Position numbers and translations under genes: made by a program. From assembly GCA_033791445.1 (NCBI GenBank), contig JASJGS010000103.1, positions 1-25,633 of the forward strand: a stretch of DNA of 25,633 bases, read 5' to 3'. Shown in pieces: positions 7,829-17,177 of this stretch. Origin of the DNA: JANTGF01 sp033791445. GTDB taxonomy: Bacteria > Bacteroidota > Bacteroidia > Bacteroidales > VadinHA17. Every line of letters starts with the position of its first letter. Within the stretch, counting starts at the first letter, position 1. The notes below the pieces were generated by a model. It was not told the DNA's origin and made no database searches. It saw only the letters and a program-made list of their open reading frames with translations.

Positions 7829-9985
7829 TTACTGTACAACAATTTCATCGACAAATAACCATGCTTTTTGGCCTGCTCCTGGGTGCCAGGAAGGAATACT
7901 TGTCAGGTTTTTAGCAACTACCTTAACATATCGGATATTTATCCTACCCACCTCAGTTTCAAACTTTTGAATTATTGGGGAGTTCTCATTTGCTGACAAA
8001 TTGTTACCGATCACTTCAAAGTCAATAAATTCTTCCCCATCCCTTGATACAGATATATGGACTTTTTCTGGCGGAAAAATCCAGCTTCCCAAATCCTGTA
8101 TAAAAGCTAAAGAGACTTTTGAAACGGTTCTAAGTCTTTTTAAATCAATCAGTACATCTAAATCATTGCCTTCATACCCCTGCCATTTACCATCCTGAAA
8201 ATTATCACTTCCCAGTATTCCATTTACAAGGCATTTTTCACCCCCACCTGAATATCTTGAGTCGAATTGAGTATTTTGAATCAGTTCTGAAGCAATAGCT
8301 TTATGCCGAACTATTTCAACCCTGGAAACATTAAGTGAGGGAACGTTCCCCCTAAAAACCCTTGCTTTTAAACTACCAGACATTGAGAAGTGAATGGGTT
8401 TTATGTATTGCCTCGATTTAAGCACCGGATCGGGACCGTTTATGGTATATCGTACTTGCAGATTCGGGTCGGGAGATTCAATTTCAAAACTTATGCTCTT
8501 CTCAGAAAATCCATCCAGTTGCGAAATACTAACCATTTCTGTCAGAATTTGAAACTGGTCGGTTCGAAAAGAGCTTGCGGGTAATCCATCTGCATTAAAT
8601 AAAGTGGCATTGGGTGTATTTGAAAATGCATATCTAACTGCATATGGATTCACTACCTTCTCGCTCCAAACGAAAATAGAGTTTCCTTCTATTGAAGCCA
8701 TTGCATCGTGAAAAACCTGGTCCTTCCCAGCAATTATAAATCCCGTTTCCTCTGAAGTTCTCAGTTCCAATCCAGAATCAACATGATCAAAACTAAGTCG
8801 AATACCCCTTATCTCTTCAAGAAATGGGATTTCTTCCACGCGGCCTCTGGTAAATAATGGACCAGAATATTCCAGCGAATTATATCCATAGGTTTGTGCA
8901 AGAGCCTGAAATGCCAATCTTTTTCCAATATCCTGCTTGTTTTTTGGATGTATATCAGAGAAGTTTCCAATATCCAGAGCAACTGCCATTCCTGTTGCTG
9001 GTACTTCAAGTGTTTGCAACTGAGCCTCCCTTAGCAAAGCTCCTGCCAGGGGTTCATTGTATTGGTAGGGAGCGATCTGTACGAAATAGAATGGGAAAAT
9101 ACCCAGATTAAACTCTCTTCTCCAACTCCAGATCATTTCACTAAATAGATCTTTATAATACACAGCATCATTTCTATTTGACTCCCCCTGGTACCAAATT
9201 GCTCCCTTTATCTTATATCTCAGCAGCGGATGAATCATCCCATTATACAGGCTACCAGGCTTATCCTGAGGCCTATATTCCTTATCTGAATCAAAGTGAT
9301 AAAAGGCCAAATTTTCTGCAGTTTCAATCGCATTGGATGGGGTCCAGGCCTGTGCGGGTGTGCCTCCCCAGCTGGAATTTATTAATCCTACAGGCACATT
9401 AAGTTTCCTTGTAAGTTCCCTGCCATAAAAAAATGCAACCGCGCTAAAATCATCCACAGCATCCAGGGTAGCTATTTGCCAGGCACCAGAACAAGTATCC
9501 TGAGGGAGGTCAGCAGTATTTCTTGCCATGGTGAACAATCGAATGGTGGAATAATCATTATTCGTAAAATCTTCCTTGTCCTTTATAAACGTATCAGAAT
9601 CCCATCCTCCCAGCCGATTTATTGTAAATTCCATATTTGATTGACCGGAACAAAGCCAGACTTCGCCAAACAAAACGTTTTCTAGAATTATCTTTTTGCC
9701 TTTTCCTTTAATTAAAATTTCGTGAGGTCCTCCTGCAGATCCGGTAGTCAATGTGGTACTCCAATTGCCCTTTTCATCCGTTATAACTTTTTTCTTTACC
9801 TTATTCCAATCAACTTTGATCTTGATCACTTCTCCCGGCTCGGCCCAACCCCAGAAAACGACCTCTGTGTTCTGCTGCAAAACCATATTAGATTGAACCA
9901 GGGCAGGTAATCGAACTTCTGCACTGGCTGAAAGAACAAAAAACAGGAAGGCAAGAAATAAACTTTGTAATTTAAAGGAATTCAT
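7829..9985 (-). CDS. Sialate O-acetylesterase-like SGNH esterase with CHB_HEX_C-like and F5/8C tail
   Basis: 718 residues with ATG at 9985. A signal peptide (about 1-22) ends at SASA. The SASA/SGNH hydrolase domain covers about 105-350, with the nucleophile motif LCSGQSNME (111-119, Ser116), SSWGGTPAQAW (204-214), the block IWYQGESN (263-270) and the catalytic pair in DIHP (D344, H346). An N-terminal beta-sandwich (about 24-103) and a later beta domain (about 375-490) flank it, as usual for this family. A chitobiase C-terminal-like module (about 497-563, VRYTINGPDP) and an F5/8C domain (about 564-718) are appended. They resemble the tail of the 900-aa glycosidase-like protein at 1199-3901. 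The enzyme would remove acetyl esters from sugars, such as O-acetylated sialic acid or other acetylated glycans, clearing the way for glycosidases. It is exported; the exact ester substrate is unknown. Confidence 0.92.
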   Translation of the reverse strand: MNSFKLQSLFLAFLFFVLSASAEVRLPALVQSNMVLQQNTEVVFWGWAEPGEVIKIKVDWNKVKKKVITDEKGNWSTTLTTGSAGGPHEILIKGKGKKIILENVLFGEVWLCSGQSNMEFTINRLGGWDSDTFIKDKEDFTNNDYSTIRLFTMARNTADLPQDTCSGAWQIATLDAVDDFSAVAFFYGRELTRKLNVPVGLINSSWGGTPAQAWTPSNAIETAENLAFYHFDSDKEYRPQDKPGSLYNGMIHPLLRYKIKGAIWYQGESNRNDAVYYKDLFSEMIWSWRREFNLGIFPFYFVQIAPYQYNEPLAGALLREAQLQTLEVPATGMAVALDIGNFSDIHPKNKQDIGKRLAFQALAQTYGYNSLEYSGPLFTRGRVEEIPFLEEIRGIRLSFDHVDSGLELRTSEETGFIIAGKDQVFHDAMASIEGNSIFVWSEKVVNPYAVRYAFSNTPNATLFNADGLPASSFRTDQFQILTEMVSISQLDGFSEKSISFEIESPDPNLQVRYTINGPDPVLKSRQYIKPIHFSMSGSLKARVFRGNVPSLNVSRVEIVRHKAIASELIQNTQFDSRYSGGGEKCLVNGILGSDNFQDGKWQGYEGNDLDVLIDLKRLRTVSKVSLAFIQDLGSWIFPPEKVHISVSRDGEEFIDFEVIGNNLSANENSPIIQKFETEVGRINIRYVKVVAKNLTSIPSWHPGAGQKAWLFVDEIVVQ

Positions 9986-10039
9986 AATTTTGAAGATAAA
10001 TCACATTTTACAAAAACACAATAACCAATTAAAACGAAA

Positions 10040-12313
10040 CTATTCAGACATAGAAGGAGGGAAAGCTGAATCCTGGCTCCATAGTTCTAAATTAGGTTGA
10101 CTTCCCATAGTCATTTCCAGGCTACCCCCATCAAGGATTTCCTTATGGTAGATGTAGCATCTTTCCAAATCTTTCCCATTCAACTTAACAGACTGAATAT
10201 ACTTATTCTGATCTGAATTATTATTCACCAAAACTTTGAATGTTTTACCACTTCCAGTATTGAATGAGACTTTATCAAACAAGGGGCTTCCGATGACGTA
10301 AATTCCTTCTGATGGATTAACCGGATAAAATCCAAGAGAACTTAAAATATACCATGCAGACATTTGTCCACAGTCCTCATTTCCGCTCAAACCATCCGGG
10401 TTATTGTGATACATCTGATTAAGGATTCTTCTGACCATTGATTGAGTTTTCCATGGGGCACCTGCATAATTGTATAAATAGGCGATATGATGACTGGGTT
10501 CATTCCCATGTGCATACTGACCAATAAGACCGGAAATATCATTTGAAGCATTTTCTCCAGTTACGGACTCTTTCATTTCAAAAAGTGAGTCCAGTTTGGT
10601 TATGAAACTTTCCTTCCCTCCCATCAAGCCAATTAAACCTTTAACATCGTGCGGAACAAACCAGGTATATTGCCAGGCATTGCCTTCCGTATATTCATCA
10701 TCTCTATGGTTTGAATAAAGGGGATCGAAAGGTGTTTTCCACTCCCCATTTTCAAGTTTTCCACGCATAAATTTAGTACTTGGATCAAAATGGTTTTTAT
10801 AATAAGCTGCTCTATTAATGTATTCTTTGTACTCTTTTTCCTTTCCCATTTTCTTTGCCATAGCAGCTATACTCCAATCGTCATAGGCATACTCCAAGGC
10901 TTTTGAGACAGATTCATTTTCCTTATCAGCAGGTATAAATCCAAGTTTGCGATAAAAATGAAGCCCCCTTGAATTTTGTAATGACGATTTCATCATTGCT
11001 TCAAAGGCCTCCTCCTCATCAAACCCGGTAAAGCCTTTCAAATAAGCATCGGCAATTACCGGAATAGAATGGTATCCTATCATTGTATTTGTTTCATTGC
11101 CCTCCAATTCCCATACGGGTAACAGGCCAGATTCACGGTAAAATGACAACATGGAATTTATCAGACCAGGTACTTCCTCAGGCAATATTAATGTAAAAAG
11201 TGGATGTGCAGCCCGGAATGTATCCCATAAAGAAAACACTGTAAATCGTTTATCTCCATTTGTACTATGCACCTCACTATCAGGGCCGGTGTATTCATTA
11301 TTCAAATCAGAATATAAGGCAGGGGCAAGCAACGAATGGTAGAGAGCTGTATAAAAAATAGTCTTTTGATCCTGATCTTCAGTTTTAATACTAACTCTCT
11401 GAAGTTGTTTTTCCCAAACTTCCGAAGCTTCCTTTCTCACCCGGTCAAAATCCCAGTCTGGAATTTCTTCATTGAGACTTCTGAGCGCCCCTTCAATACT
11501 TGCGGAGGAAAGACCTACTTTTAATAAAACTGTTTTTGAATCTTCCTCGGAAAAGCTAAATACTCCCTGCACTCCAGGACCAGAAATTTCAGATCCACGA
11601 TTAGGCGTGCCTGAATCGATCCCGGTAAAATCTATAATTGGCTGATTAAATCTTGCTGCAAAATATATGATTTGATTCCTTGCCCAACCCACTGACCTTC
11701 TGTATCCAGTTATTAAGCCATCATCTACCTTTATATAAGTTTCAACTGGTTTATCCCAATTTATTTTGAAACCCAGGTCAAAAACAATCTTCCTTGGGCC
11801 GTCCTCATTGAATTCATAACGATGAAAACCTGTTCTCAGCGTGGTCGTTAACTCCACCTTAACCTTTGAATCATCTAAATAAACAGAATAATAACCAGGT
11901 TCTGCTTTTTCTGAATCATGCGAAAACTTTGACCAGTATTTTCGCATATAGCTGGTTCCCCCATTCAAAGTATCCGGAGTTACTCTTTTATTGATTGGCA
12001 AAACAGATATGTCTGCCAGATCGCCAATTCCTGTGCCACTTAAATGCAAATGGCTAAAACCGGCAATAACAGAATCGCTAATGTGGTAACCTGAGCACCA
12101 ATCCCATCCGGATGTTCCATTATCCGGACTCAACTGAACCATTCCAAAAGGAAGGGCGGCACCTGGATAGGTATGTCCATGACCTCCAGTTCCAATAAAA
12201 GGGTTTACATATGTTACAAGTTTATCATCACCTGGCTTCTCTGATAAGCATGAAGAAAATACTATCAGTACCATCATTATTGACAGGGCTCCAAAAATTT
12301 TATTGTATTTCAT
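10040..12313 (-). CDS. GH92 family alpha-mannosidase-like lipoprotein
   Basis: 757 residues with ATG at 12313. The lipoprotein signal ends in FSSC (Cys22). The GH92 N-terminal signature is strong: YVNPFIGTGGHGHTYPGA (35-52), PFGMVQLSPD (55-64) and GFSHLHLSGTG (85-95). The (alpha/alpha)6 catalytic part carries SLWDTFRAAHPLF (361-373), EGNAWQYTWFVPHD (543-556), HGNEPSHH (602-609) and GNEDCGQMSAWY (644-655). In characterised GH92 enzymes the Glu of the EGNAWQY block is the general acid and acidic residues near the GN-D-GQMS block bind Ca2+ and activate water; these positions are occupied here. GH92 members are Ca2+-dependent exo-alpha-mannosidases acting on N-glycans or fungal mannan; linkage preference cannot be called. 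It lies 35 bp after the transglutaminase-fold gene and 54 bp before the esterase gene. Confidence 0.95.
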   Translation of the reverse strand: MKYNKIFGALSIMMVLIVFSSCLSEKPGDDKLVTYVNPFIGTGGHGHTYPGAALPFGMVQLSPDNGTSGWDWCSGYHISDSVIAGFSHLHLSGTGIGDLADISVLPINKRVTPDTLNGGTSYMRKYWSKFSHDSEKAEPGYYSVYLDDSKVKVELTTTLRTGFHRYEFNEDGPRKIVFDLGFKINWDKPVETYIKVDDGLITGYRRSVGWARNQIIYFAARFNQPIIDFTGIDSGTPNRGSEISGPGVQGVFSFSEEDSKTVLLKVGLSSASIEGALRSLNEEIPDWDFDRVRKEASEVWEKQLQRVSIKTEDQDQKTIFYTALYHSLLAPALYSDLNNEYTGPDSEVHSTNGDKRFTVFSLWDTFRAAHPLFTLILPEEVPGLINSMLSFYRESGLLPVWELEGNETNTMIGYHSIPVIADAYLKGFTGFDEEEAFEAMMKSSLQNSRGLHFYRKLGFIPADKENESVSKALEYAYDDWSIAAMAKKMGKEKEYKEYINRAAYYKNHFDPSTKFMRGKLENGEWKTPFDPLYSNHRDDEYTEGNAWQYTWFVPHDVKGLIGLMGGKESFITKLDSLFEMKESVTGENASNDISGLIGQYAHGNEPSHHIAYLYNYAGAPWKTQSMVRRILNQMYHNNPDGLSGNEDCGQMSAWYILSSLGFYPVNPSEGIYVIGSPLFDKVSFNTGSGKTFKVLVNNNSDQNKYIQSVKLNGKDLERCYIYHKEILDGGSLEMTMGSQPNLELWSQDSAFPPSMSE

Positions 12314-12348
12314 GTTTGAGCAATTCTGAATTAAGTATTAATGAGCTT

Positions 12349-14976
12349 CTATTTAATATTTTTTACAAGCTGTTCGCCTATTCCAATCTTATAGCCACCT
12401 GAATAATAGCGTATTGTATTCTTGTCTAAAATTAAGATCAGGGGTAAATTTGCACTTACATCCTTTTTGAGAACTTCAGATGCTGAAATTAATAGTTCAG
12501 ATTCATGATCTATATAAAATTCGGAATTTTCTGGTAGGTCATAATATTTTGCCGGATCAAAGGATGCAGTTAGCTTATTAGAAGGCACCAGAAAAACCAA
12601 TTTACCATCCCATTGCTCAAAATCATCTTTTAGCAAGGGAATGTCTTTCAGAACATGTTTTGAAGGTTCTCTATCCGGATCAATCCAAATTACAATAGCT
12701 TTATCACCTGAAATCACATTTTTAAGGGAAATAGCCTCATTTGTAAAATTTTGCACCTTCTGCTCAATATCAAAGCTACCGTAATCAGCATTTTCCCTCT
12801 CATTTTCGCGCAATTTTACAGGAATCACCTTTTTCTCATCTTCCTTTAGTCTAAAAAAACGGGTAGTATTTAAAACACTTCCATCACCCATTCGGTTGCC
12901 TGTTATAAGCATGTACTCTCCCACAGGCAGGGTCAATGGTTCTAAAAAAAAAGTATTCTTGTTGCCAAAACCTAAAAATATGGTTTTATACTTCCCTTCA
13001 GAGATATGTGCAAGCGTATAATGAATGTGATATCCAGGTACCATTGTTGAATTCTCATTTTCAAAAGAAATGGTTCCTGTTTTCTGACTGTAAATTTTAT
13101 CCTCTAAGAAATAGGCATTATGCCATTCCTCGTTTTGATAATATTGTGGAATCTGAAATTCCATATTTAGGCGAGCAGGGATACCCAAGCTACGACATAA
13201 AGCAACAAAGAATATTTTACGGGAATACTTATCTGAAACCTTTAAATTGTAAACACCAACAGGTGTGATGGGAACATCGTAATAATTATCAGTTTCATTT
13301 AACAAAATATTATCATCGATCCATACTATTAATTGTGCTGGTGTGGGTTTGGTATTATCCCCTTTTATAAAAGCGTTTTGCAAAAATTTGCGATAGTCAG
13401 TAAGAAGCTCATTGCTCACCCTTGGAGAAAGAACATATTCAAGATAAAACTGGTGATCATTTCCAGAAAGATAATCAGTATTTGCAATAGCATTGTGCAG
13501 ATGATCAAGAAAAATAAAAGCCGGAACATCGCGAAGATCTTTATCTGAAACCTGCTTAAGCAGGTTAATGGCATCCACTTTATCTGATTCTTTCAGGCTT
13601 TCAAGATATTTTTTGATCTCTGAATAGTTTCCTTCACTTTTCTTAAATAATTCCTTTACTATCCCAGGCTCCAGCCCAACCTTCTCGGCAATCGAAGATG
13701 CACTTTCAGTCTCAATAAAACTAGAAATATAATCCGTGCGAATAGAGTCTTCTTGCTTTAACCTACTGTTGTTTTCCTCCCTCCCTTCTGAGGAAACTGG
13801 CAGAGGATCTCTAAGTTTTGGGGGCTCAAGGTCCCAATTATATTGAGCCTCCTCAATAGGCGATTTCTTTAACTCTAAAACCAGTGTATCAACTCCGGAA
13901 ACACTAATTTTCTTAAAATTATAATTCCCGTCTTTTGAAGCCCAGACCAATATATCCCCAAGTCCTGTCATAAATGAAACAAATCCATTGCTATTGGATT
14001 GAATGCTTGCTAAAGGGAAAAATTCTGCATAGTTGTATAAATTAAAGCTAACCTCTGCACCTTCCAGTGGTTCATTATTTTCACCCAATACTTTAACATA
14101 TATTGTTTTCGTTTCAGCATATCTCTCCAAGGTGTTAATCTCACCATAATTTGATGCATTTTGAACAATTGGTTCATTACCATTATAAAGGCCAAATGCT
14201 TTTGTATGTACCAACATTGCACGTCTTGCAGGTTCTGTGAACCAGCCCATATCAAGAGATGGCTCCGGCTCACATGCCCCTAAATATTGCCAGGTTCCAT
14301 TTAGCCATACCTCAACCCAGGCATGATTGTCATCAGAGTGAGCCCAACGTGGTGTATATACCTGTCTGGCTGGAATAGATACCGCACGAAGTGCCATGAC
14401 TGTGAAGGTAGATTCTTCACCACATCGCCCGTGAGCAGATTTCATGGTATTCATTGGTGACGAGGTTCTTATATCTGCCCCCATATAACTTACTTTTTCA
14501 TGGCACCAATGATTAATCTCCAAAATAGCTTCTTCAAGCCCCATTCCCTGGACTCTTTCTTTTAAATCATTGTAATAGGCCAATCTGAATGTATCAAGAT
14601 TTTCATTATTTACCCTGTAAGGAAGAACAAAATGCCTAAAAACGTCATCTGGGATGCTGTTTCCCCAGGGCAGTTCAGCCCTGGACTTTAAAGAAATTCT
14701 GACCTGGTTAAGAAAAAAATCCCCGTTATAATCAGCCAGGTCATTTAAAGGCATATAGGCAAACAGATATTTCAATGCACCAGACTCTTCATCAGATAAT
14801 TTGCTGTCAAAAACACTAAAAAGATCACCTTTTCGATGTTTAGCAATCTCTTTCCTTGCTTCAAACTTGCTATCAACATCTGCCTGTAGTTTTAGATCAT
14901 CCTTTTGGCTTTTGTCCTGGCACCCAATAGAAAAAAGCATGAAACAAACGAGTAGTAGAATATTTCTAAATTTCAT
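12349..14976 (-). CDS. Transglutaminase-fold lipoprotein with second degenerate domain and thioredoxin-like C-terminus
   Basis: 875 residues with ATG at 14976; the lipobox FSIGC gives Cys19. A transglutaminase-like domain (about 130-250) has HGRCGEES with Cys185, SIPARQVYTPRW and DNHAW with His218. The third residue is unclear because the usual Asp region reads GACEPEP. A carboxypeptidase-regulatory-like Ig fold follows (about 290-370). Residues about 550-640 repeat the transglutaminase pattern (ALCRSLGIPARL, then EWHNAYF), but aligning on IPAR puts Lys583 where the catalytic Cys should be. The last 140 residues (IVIWIDPDREPSKHVLKDIP, then LILILDKNTIRYYSGG) look like a thioredoxin/TlpA fold with no CxxC. 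Bacteroidota transglutaminase-like lipoproteins are often encoded in glycan loci, and their substrate is not established. It could be a peptidase or amidase acting on the glycoprotein part. It is the first gene of the minus-strand cluster, with GH92 35 bp downstream. Confidence 0.82.
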   Translation of the reverse strand: MKFRNILLLVCFMLFSIGCQDKSQKDDLKLQADVDSKFEARKEIAKHRKGDLFSVFDSKLSDEESGALKYLFAYMPLNDLADYNGDFFLNQVRISLKSRAELPWGNSIPDDVFRHFVLPYRVNNENLDTFRLAYYNDLKERVQGMGLEEAILEINHWCHEKVSYMGADIRTSSPMNTMKSAHGRCGEESTFTVMALRAVSIPARQVYTPRWAHSDDNHAWVEVWLNGTWQYLGACEPEPSLDMGWFTEPARRAMLVHTKAFGLYNGNEPIVQNASNYGEINTLERYAETKTIYVKVLGENNEPLEGAEVSFNLYNYAEFFPLASIQSNSNGFVSFMTGLGDILVWASKDGNYNFKKISVSGVDTLVLELKKSPIEEAQYNWDLEPPKLRDPLPVSSEGREENNSRLKQEDSIRTDYISSFIETESASSIAEKVGLEPGIVKELFKKSEGNYSEIKKYLESLKESDKVDAINLLKQVSDKDLRDVPAFIFLDHLHNAIANTDYLSGNDHQFYLEYVLSPRVSNELLTDYRKFLQNAFIKGDNTKPTPAQLIVWIDDNILLNETDNYYDVPITPVGVYNLKVSDKYSRKIFFVALCRSLGIPARLNMEFQIPQYYQNEEWHNAYFLEDKIYSQKTGTISFENENSTMVPGYHIHYTLAHISEGKYKTIFLGFGNKNTFFLEPLTLPVGEYMLITGNRMGDGSVLNTTRFFRLKEDEKKVIPVKLRENERENADYGSFDIEQKVQNFTNEAISLKNVISGDKAIVIWIDPDREPSKHVLKDIPLLKDDFEQWDGKLVFLVPSNKLTASFDPAKYYDLPENSEFYIDHESELLISASEVLKKDVSANLPLILILDKNTIRYYSGGYKIGIGEQLVKNIK

Positions 14977-15320
14977 TTATAATGGATTTCAATTTTATTA
15001 AATTATTGAAGATTCACTCTTCCAAAAAAAAGTAATTTTATGATTTAAAAAGAGGCCACAATTTATAAAATTTCAACCGAATTGACTCTCATTTGTTGGG
15101 AATTCTAGAATTCATATAGAGTATTTAATAAATAAATGAATAATAATTTCAATTTTTAATCCGAAAAGATCAGATCCCTTAAAAACCCAGCACCATAAGC
15201 ATTTGTATTTACTGCATGATATTTGTACTTTCGAGACAATATTAATGGGTCTCCTTTGTTCTACAGTTCCTAAAAAGAAAAGGCTAATTGAAGTATTAGG
15301 AGACTATATTTATATACTTC
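14977..15320. other. 344-bp divergent intergenic region
   Basis: This gap lies between the minus-strand transglutaminase-fold gene and the plus-strand barrel gene and must hold promoters for both. A plausible plus-strand promoter is listed separately. No TAnnTTTG box was found for the minus-strand gene. A 63-codon plus-strand frame starting at 15203 overlaps the barrel gene out of frame, has no family features, and is not called. Confidence 0.6.
15202..15233 (+). promoter_or_regulatory. Candidate promoter: TTTG, 20 bp, TACTTTCG
   Basis: TTTG at 15202-15205 is followed after 20 bp by TACTTTCG at 15226-15233. This matches the Bacteroidota -33/-7 arrangement (TTTG, 19-21 bp, TAnnTTTG) with one change, C for T in the last box. 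It would give a leader of roughly 80 nt before the TTG start at 15321. The same TTTG-20-TAnnTTCG pattern precedes the DUF349 gene. Confidence 0.4.
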
Positions 15321-15950
15321 TTGAAAAGATTATTCATAATAGTATTAATACCAGCCCTCATTTCAATTCCCTCATTTGCACAGGGAGGCTATGATTATAT
15401 TCCTTTTGGTTTCAACAACTCAATAGAAATAGAAAGCTTTGCACTTAAGACTCAACCCCATATCAGCTTTGCTGTGATCAATTCCTCTGAGGTTGAAAAA
15501 AATGTAATTGCAAAACAAAAAAAATACAAAGGTTCCAATTATAAGAATCGCAGTAATAATCCGCGAGTCAGCAGGCCAATAGGTGTCAACCTCATATACG
15601 GTGGCCCGGTATATTTTGGTGCCTCGGCAAGTTACTTTATTAAGCCCGATATAAATTTGAAAGCTGGAGGTGGCTCCTCCGGAGTCTTTGCTGGAATGGA
15701 GTACCACATTGTTGGTTTTAGAAATAATCCATGGACACCCTATGCTGGTGTATTTGGGACCTATTCATTTTCAGGATATATAGGTTTATATATACCACTG
15801 GGCTTTCAGTATATCCATACAAAAGGCTTCTCATTTGGGTTTGAACTAGCATTTTGGATGAGAGATTATATTGATGCTGCTAGTGAGAACCAAAATATAG
15901 AACTTGAATATTTGGGTTCTGGCTCTATCCGTCTGGGGTATTATTTTTAA
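15321..15950 (+). CDS. Small predicted outer-membrane beta-barrel protein, unknown function
   Basis: 209 residues starting with TTG at 15321. The in-frame stop TAG at 15297 and the absence of an upstream ATG leave TTG as the only start that keeps the signal peptide (MKRLFIIVLI, cleavage after SFA). The mature protein has a charged stretch rich in Lys and Asn (about 58-80), then alternating aromatic and glycine-rich strands (VNLIYGGPVYFGASASYFI, WTPYAGVFGTYSF, YIGLYIPLGFQYI, FSFGFELAFWM) and a terminal Phe in IRLGYYF. This is the usual look of an 8-strand outer-membrane barrel. I do not recognise a family. It is the only plus-strand gene among minus-strand neighbours, converging on the PagL-like gene with 24 bp between stop codons. 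Confidence 0.75.
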   Translation: MKRLFIIVLIPALISIPSFAQGGYDYIPFGFNNSIEIESFALKTQPHISFAVINSSEVEKNVIAKQKKYKGSNYKNRSNNPRVSRPIGVNLIYGGPVYFGASASYFIKPDINLKAGGGSSGVFAGMEYHIVGFRNNPWTPYAGVFGTYSFSGYIGLYIPLGFQYIHTKGFSFGFELAFWMRDYIDAASENQNIELEYLGSGSIRLGYYF

Positions 15951-15955
15951 ACGAA

Positions 15956-15972
15956 ACTTTCCTTTTGGAAAA
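15956..15972. terminator. Weak candidate bidirectional terminator
   Basis: TTTCC (15958-15962), a TTTT loop, and GGAAA (15967-15971) form a short AT-rich stem in the 24-bp gap between two convergent genes. The stem is only 5 bp and no long T-run follows, so the position is the main argument. Confidence 0.25.
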
Positions 15973-15974
15973 CC

Positions 15975-17177
15975 TTATATCTTAAGATAATAAACCATAC
16001 CCCACTCTATCCAATCAGCGATACCACCATTCTGGGTTTTTAAGGTTAAATTAACATGTAGTTGGTCAATAATCCGTATTCTCCCGCCGGCGCGCATGTA
16101 CCAGCCACCACGGGCAGGTGATTCCTTATAGATATAGGCACCAAAGTAATAAATAAAGGCAAATCTTTCTATTAAATACTGAATACCAATATGTGTTCCA
16201 AAAGACATTTTCGACAAAGTAGAAAAATCATTTTCTTCCCAATCTGGATAAGATTCAACCAATGATCCATCATAAAACATATCCATACCAACTCCTGTTT
16301 TAATTTTTCGGGCTACTTGATATGCCCAATCAACTGTGGTTGAACTAGTAAAATAACGGATCCCAGTTGGCTCACCTATTGGACGCTCTGATAAGACAGT
16401 ACCCACAGCATACATAAACTGAAATTCATGGTGGGTTTTAAATTCAGGCTTATCTCTCTTAATATATTCTGGCCTAACCGTTGGTTTATAATCCGGATAC
16501 TTTTCTTTTGTATAGTTTTTAATTGGGTTAAAATTGTATTTAACCCCAATATTTAAACCAAGCGTATTTACTCCTTTTTGAGGAGTATACATTCTCCCAT
16601 TTGAAAGGTGGGTTAGGCCATAGCCCAGACTAAGGTCTATACGGTCTGATAGTCTGTAATAAAGTATAAAATTGGCATTGAAATACATATTAACTTTTGA
16701 TCCAATAACATTCTGAAATGGATTCTCTTCAGGATCATATGGTTTTAGATTAAATGCAAGACCAAATGAACCATCCACATTAAAAGTAAACTTTCCAAAA
16801 CGAACAATGGGAGTTCCAAAATAAAAAAATAATGCCATGGGTCTTCCAATTACTGAAACAGCCTCAACCCCTCCCAAATCACCAATATAGGATCCAAAAC
16901 CATATTGGGGATAGTTATGAAGCTGTTGCCACATTTGCCTTCCTGTTGACTGGAAACCATATCTCAATTCAAGACCCTGGTAGCCATTTGAGAAAACCTC
17001 TTTCATATATTCCGAGCTGGTAGGATTCTTTCCATTATGATACATTAGCTGAAAGTAATTGTAATAACCATAATCTTTGGTCCTACTGAAATCCTCAGGA
17101 TCAAAAGAGGAAACCTCCTGGCCGTTAACAAGACAAAATGGGGCTAAAATCAATATGGCAAGCAGAATTGACCTCAT
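15975..17177 (-). CDS. PagL-like lipid A deacylase / acyloxyacyl hydrolase family outer-membrane protein
   Basis: 400 residues with ATG at 17177. A signal peptide (about 1-19) ends at VNG. The first half (about 35-217) resembles the PagL-type 8-strand barrel, with the motif YGLTHLSNGRMYTP (186-199): His190 and Ser192 match the catalytic His-x-Ser-Asn of lipid A 3-O-deacylases. The expected Glu about 12 residues later is Asn204 here (QKGVN). The second half (about 235-400) is also strand-rich and ends LKTQNGGIADWIEWGMVYYL. The protein is about twice the length of classical PagL but resembles Bacteroidota proteins annotated as acyloxyacyl hydrolases. It would act in the outer membrane on lipid A acyl chains, if catalytic. 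Its start overlaps the stop of the upstream lipoprotein gene by 4 bp, showing a shared transcript. Confidence 0.8.
   Translation of the reverse strand: MRSILLAILILAPFCLVNGQEVSSFDPEDFSRTKDYGYYNYFQLMYHNGKNPTSSEYMKEVFSNGYQGLELRYGFQSTGRQMWQQLHNYPQYGFGSYIGDLGGVEAVSVIGRPMALFFYFGTPIVRFGKFTFNVDGSFGLAFNLKPYDPEENPFQNVIGSKVNMYFNANFILYYRLSDRIDLSLGYGLTHLSNGRMYTPQKGVNTLGLNIGVKYNFNPIKNYTKEKYPDYKPTVRPEYIKRDKPEFKTHHEFQFMYAVGTVLSERPIGEPTGIRYFTSSTTVDWAYQVARKIKTGVGMDMFYDGSLVESYPDWEENDFSTLSKMSFGTHIGIQYLIERFAFIYYFGAYIYKESPARGGWYMRAGGRIRIIDQLHVNLTLKTQNGGIADWIEWGMVYYLKI

Noticed and set aside
15203..15394. 63-codon plus-strand frame ahead of the barrel gene
   Set aside because: It overlaps the barrel gene out of frame, starts within the candidate promoter, and has no signal peptide or family feature.
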